Of a stretch of DNA of 6,050 nt, positions 5,282 to 6,050 are shown in pieces (positions within the stretch are counted from its first letter, which is position 1; the number at the start of each line of letters is the position of its first letter). The notes below the pieces were generated by a model that was not told where the DNA came from, ran no database searches, and saw nothing but the letters and a program-made list of their open reading frames with translations. Source of the DNA: Bacteroidota bacterium (GTDB lineage: Bacteria > Bacteroidota > Bacteroidia > NS11-12g > UBA955); contig JAGWYC010000118.1 in the NCBI GenBank assembly GCA_018969565.1, forward strand, positions 1 to 6,050, in the 5' to 3' direction. Both the position numbers and the translations under genes were made by a program.

Positions 5282-5833
5282 CTGCTCGAGTGCCGCGGGA
5301 AACAGACGGTATTCCAGTTCGTGGATCCGTTGTTTTACGGATTCCAGGTTGTCTTCCGGGCGTATGTCAAACGATTCCTGAAGCAGAATCCGTCCTTCAT
5401 CGTAGTGTTCATTCACCAGGTGTACCGTTACGCCGTGACGGGTTTCTTTATTGTGAAGCACCGCCTTGTGTACATGGTCGCCGAACATGCCTTTTCCCCC
5501 GTAGGCGGGCAGCAGGGCAGGGTGGATGTTCACAATTCGGTTTGGATATTGTTTTACCAGTCTTGCCGGGAACAGCCATAGGAAACCGGCCAGCGCGATG
5601 ATATCGGGGGAGTATGTGTCCAGGGCGGTTTCCAGAAAGCCGGGTTCCTGCATCTGTGCGCGGTTAAACAGCACCACGGGGATATTGACGGCGCTTGCCT
5701 TTTCAATGATGCCTGCTTCCGGGTTATTGCAGAACACCGCCACCACCCGTGCTTTGCTGCCGCTGTTGAAGTGCGCTGCCAGGTTCATGGCATTACTGCC
5801 ATTTCCTGAGGCGAAGACAACGATGTTTTTCAT
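5273..5833 (-). CDS. purN: Phosphoribosylglycinamide formyltransferase (GART)
   Basis: A 186-residue cytosolic enzyme of de novo purine synthesis that transfers the formyl group of 10-formyltetrahydrofolate to glycinamide ribonucleotide. Visible motifs are FASGNGSN (7-14, phosphate loop), LAGFLWLFPARLV (81-93), and VNIHPALLPAYGGKGMFG (101-118), which contains the catalytic pair Asn102 and His104. HGVTVHLVNEHYDEG (133-147) carries the catalytic Asp145; these match Asn106, His108 and Asp144 of E. coli PurN. Length is normal for the family. ATG5833 overlaps the stop codon of the preceding DUF4837-like gene in an ATGA arrangement, which suggests translational coupling and explains the absence of a Shine-Dalgarno. 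metB follows 25 bases downstream. Confidence 0.96.
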   Translation of the reverse strand: MKNIVVFASGNGSNAMNLAAHFNSGSKARVVAVFCNNPEAGIIEKASAVNIPVVLFNRAQMQEPGFLETALDTYSPDIIALAGFLWLFPARLVKQYPNRIVNIHPALLPAYGGKGMFGDHVHKAVLHNKETRHGVTVHLVNEHYDEGRILLQESFDIRPEDNLESVKQRIHELEYRLFPAALEQLL

Positions 5834-6050
5834 GGAGTGGTGCTGAGGCTTGTACCGGAGAACCCGAATCCGGAGGCAATCAGGTCAAACATCCGGTAAT
5901 AAGGTGTATTCGGAATTTCAGGTGCTTCCAGAAATCCTTCCAGCCATACACTTCGTTCGCCGGCCCCATCCCGGAACAAGAAACGCCTGAAAGGGCCTCG
6001 CTGCCATTGACCGCTGATGGTCCACCAGCCTCGCCAGCCGGGTATTTTGT
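5830..6050 (-). CDS. DUF4837-like protein, C-terminal fragment (begins outside the window)
   Basis: An open minus-strand frame from the window edge ends at TGA 5832-5830 and encodes 72 visible residues. It starts KIPGWRGWWTISGQW and continues through GPFRRFLFRD, VWLEGFLEAPEIPNTPYYRM, and FDLIASGFGFSGTS to the end. The series 'RG.W......GPF......D....EGF..AP.....Y.R..D.I..S' is what I recall from the C terminus of DUF4837 proteins, predicted lipoproteins of Bacteroidota with no known function. The N terminus, where a lipoprotein signal would be, is outside the window. The other two minus-strand frames are interrupted by stops here, and the 4-base ATGA overlap with purN supports a real coding end. 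The family name is moderately secure only. Confidence 0.65.
   Translation of the reverse strand, partial: KIPGWRGWWTISGQWQRGPFRRFLFRDGAGERSVWLEGFLEAPEIPNTPYYRMFDLIASGFGFSGTSLSTTP

Overview
The window reads as ordinary core-genome DNA from a member of the Bacteroidota, chromosome rather than plasmid or phage. Three things support this. The gene content includes families typical of that phylum: a TIGR02757/DUF2400 protein, a DUF4837-like lipoprotein tail next to purN, a Bacteroidota-style Maf, and a spermidine-synthase-like N terminus. Start codons lack Shine-Dalgarno sequences. Two perfect matches to the Bacteroidota -7 promoter element TAnnTTTG lie where promoters are expected. Genus cannot be read from the sequence; the moderate GC content would fit Chitinophagales or a relative.

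Layout from left to right: the 5' end of a minus-strand spermidine-synthase-like gene (1-126) diverges from a plus-strand maf nucleotide pyrophosphatase (155-745). maf runs tail-to-tail, with a 7-base overlap, into a minus-strand DUF58/von Willebrand-like gene (739-1632). Upstream of that on the same strand is thioredoxin trxA (1690-2010), followed by an intrinsic terminator (1647-1675). trxA diverges from a plus-strand cation diffusion facilitator (2125-3042). A 133-base gap follows with a curious tandem pair of tRNA-3'-end-like sequences (about 3084-3129). Next comes a minus-strand TIGR02757 protein (3176-3952). An AT-rich 149-base gap (3953-4101) is packed with inverted repeats, including a perfect 16-base palindrome. 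Upstream of it on the minus strand lie a cystathionine gamma-synthase/lyase family gene (4102-5247), purN (5273-5833), and the 3' end of a DUF4837-like gene (5830-6050) whose stop codon overlaps the purN start.

The right-hand genes (DUF4837-like, purN, metB-like) form a tight minus-strand cluster. metB probably also has its own promoter inside the end of purN. The other genes are housekeeping functions with little mutual connection: nucleotide pool or division control (maf), redox (trxA), divalent metal export (CDF), purine and sulfur amino-acid synthesis.

I found no CRISPR array, insertion sequence, phage gene, toxin-antitoxin pair, defence system or intact RNA gene, and no undescribed multi-gene system. 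The parts not explained by annotated genes are the nested palindromes at 3982-4087 and the tRNA-like fragments at 3054-3129.
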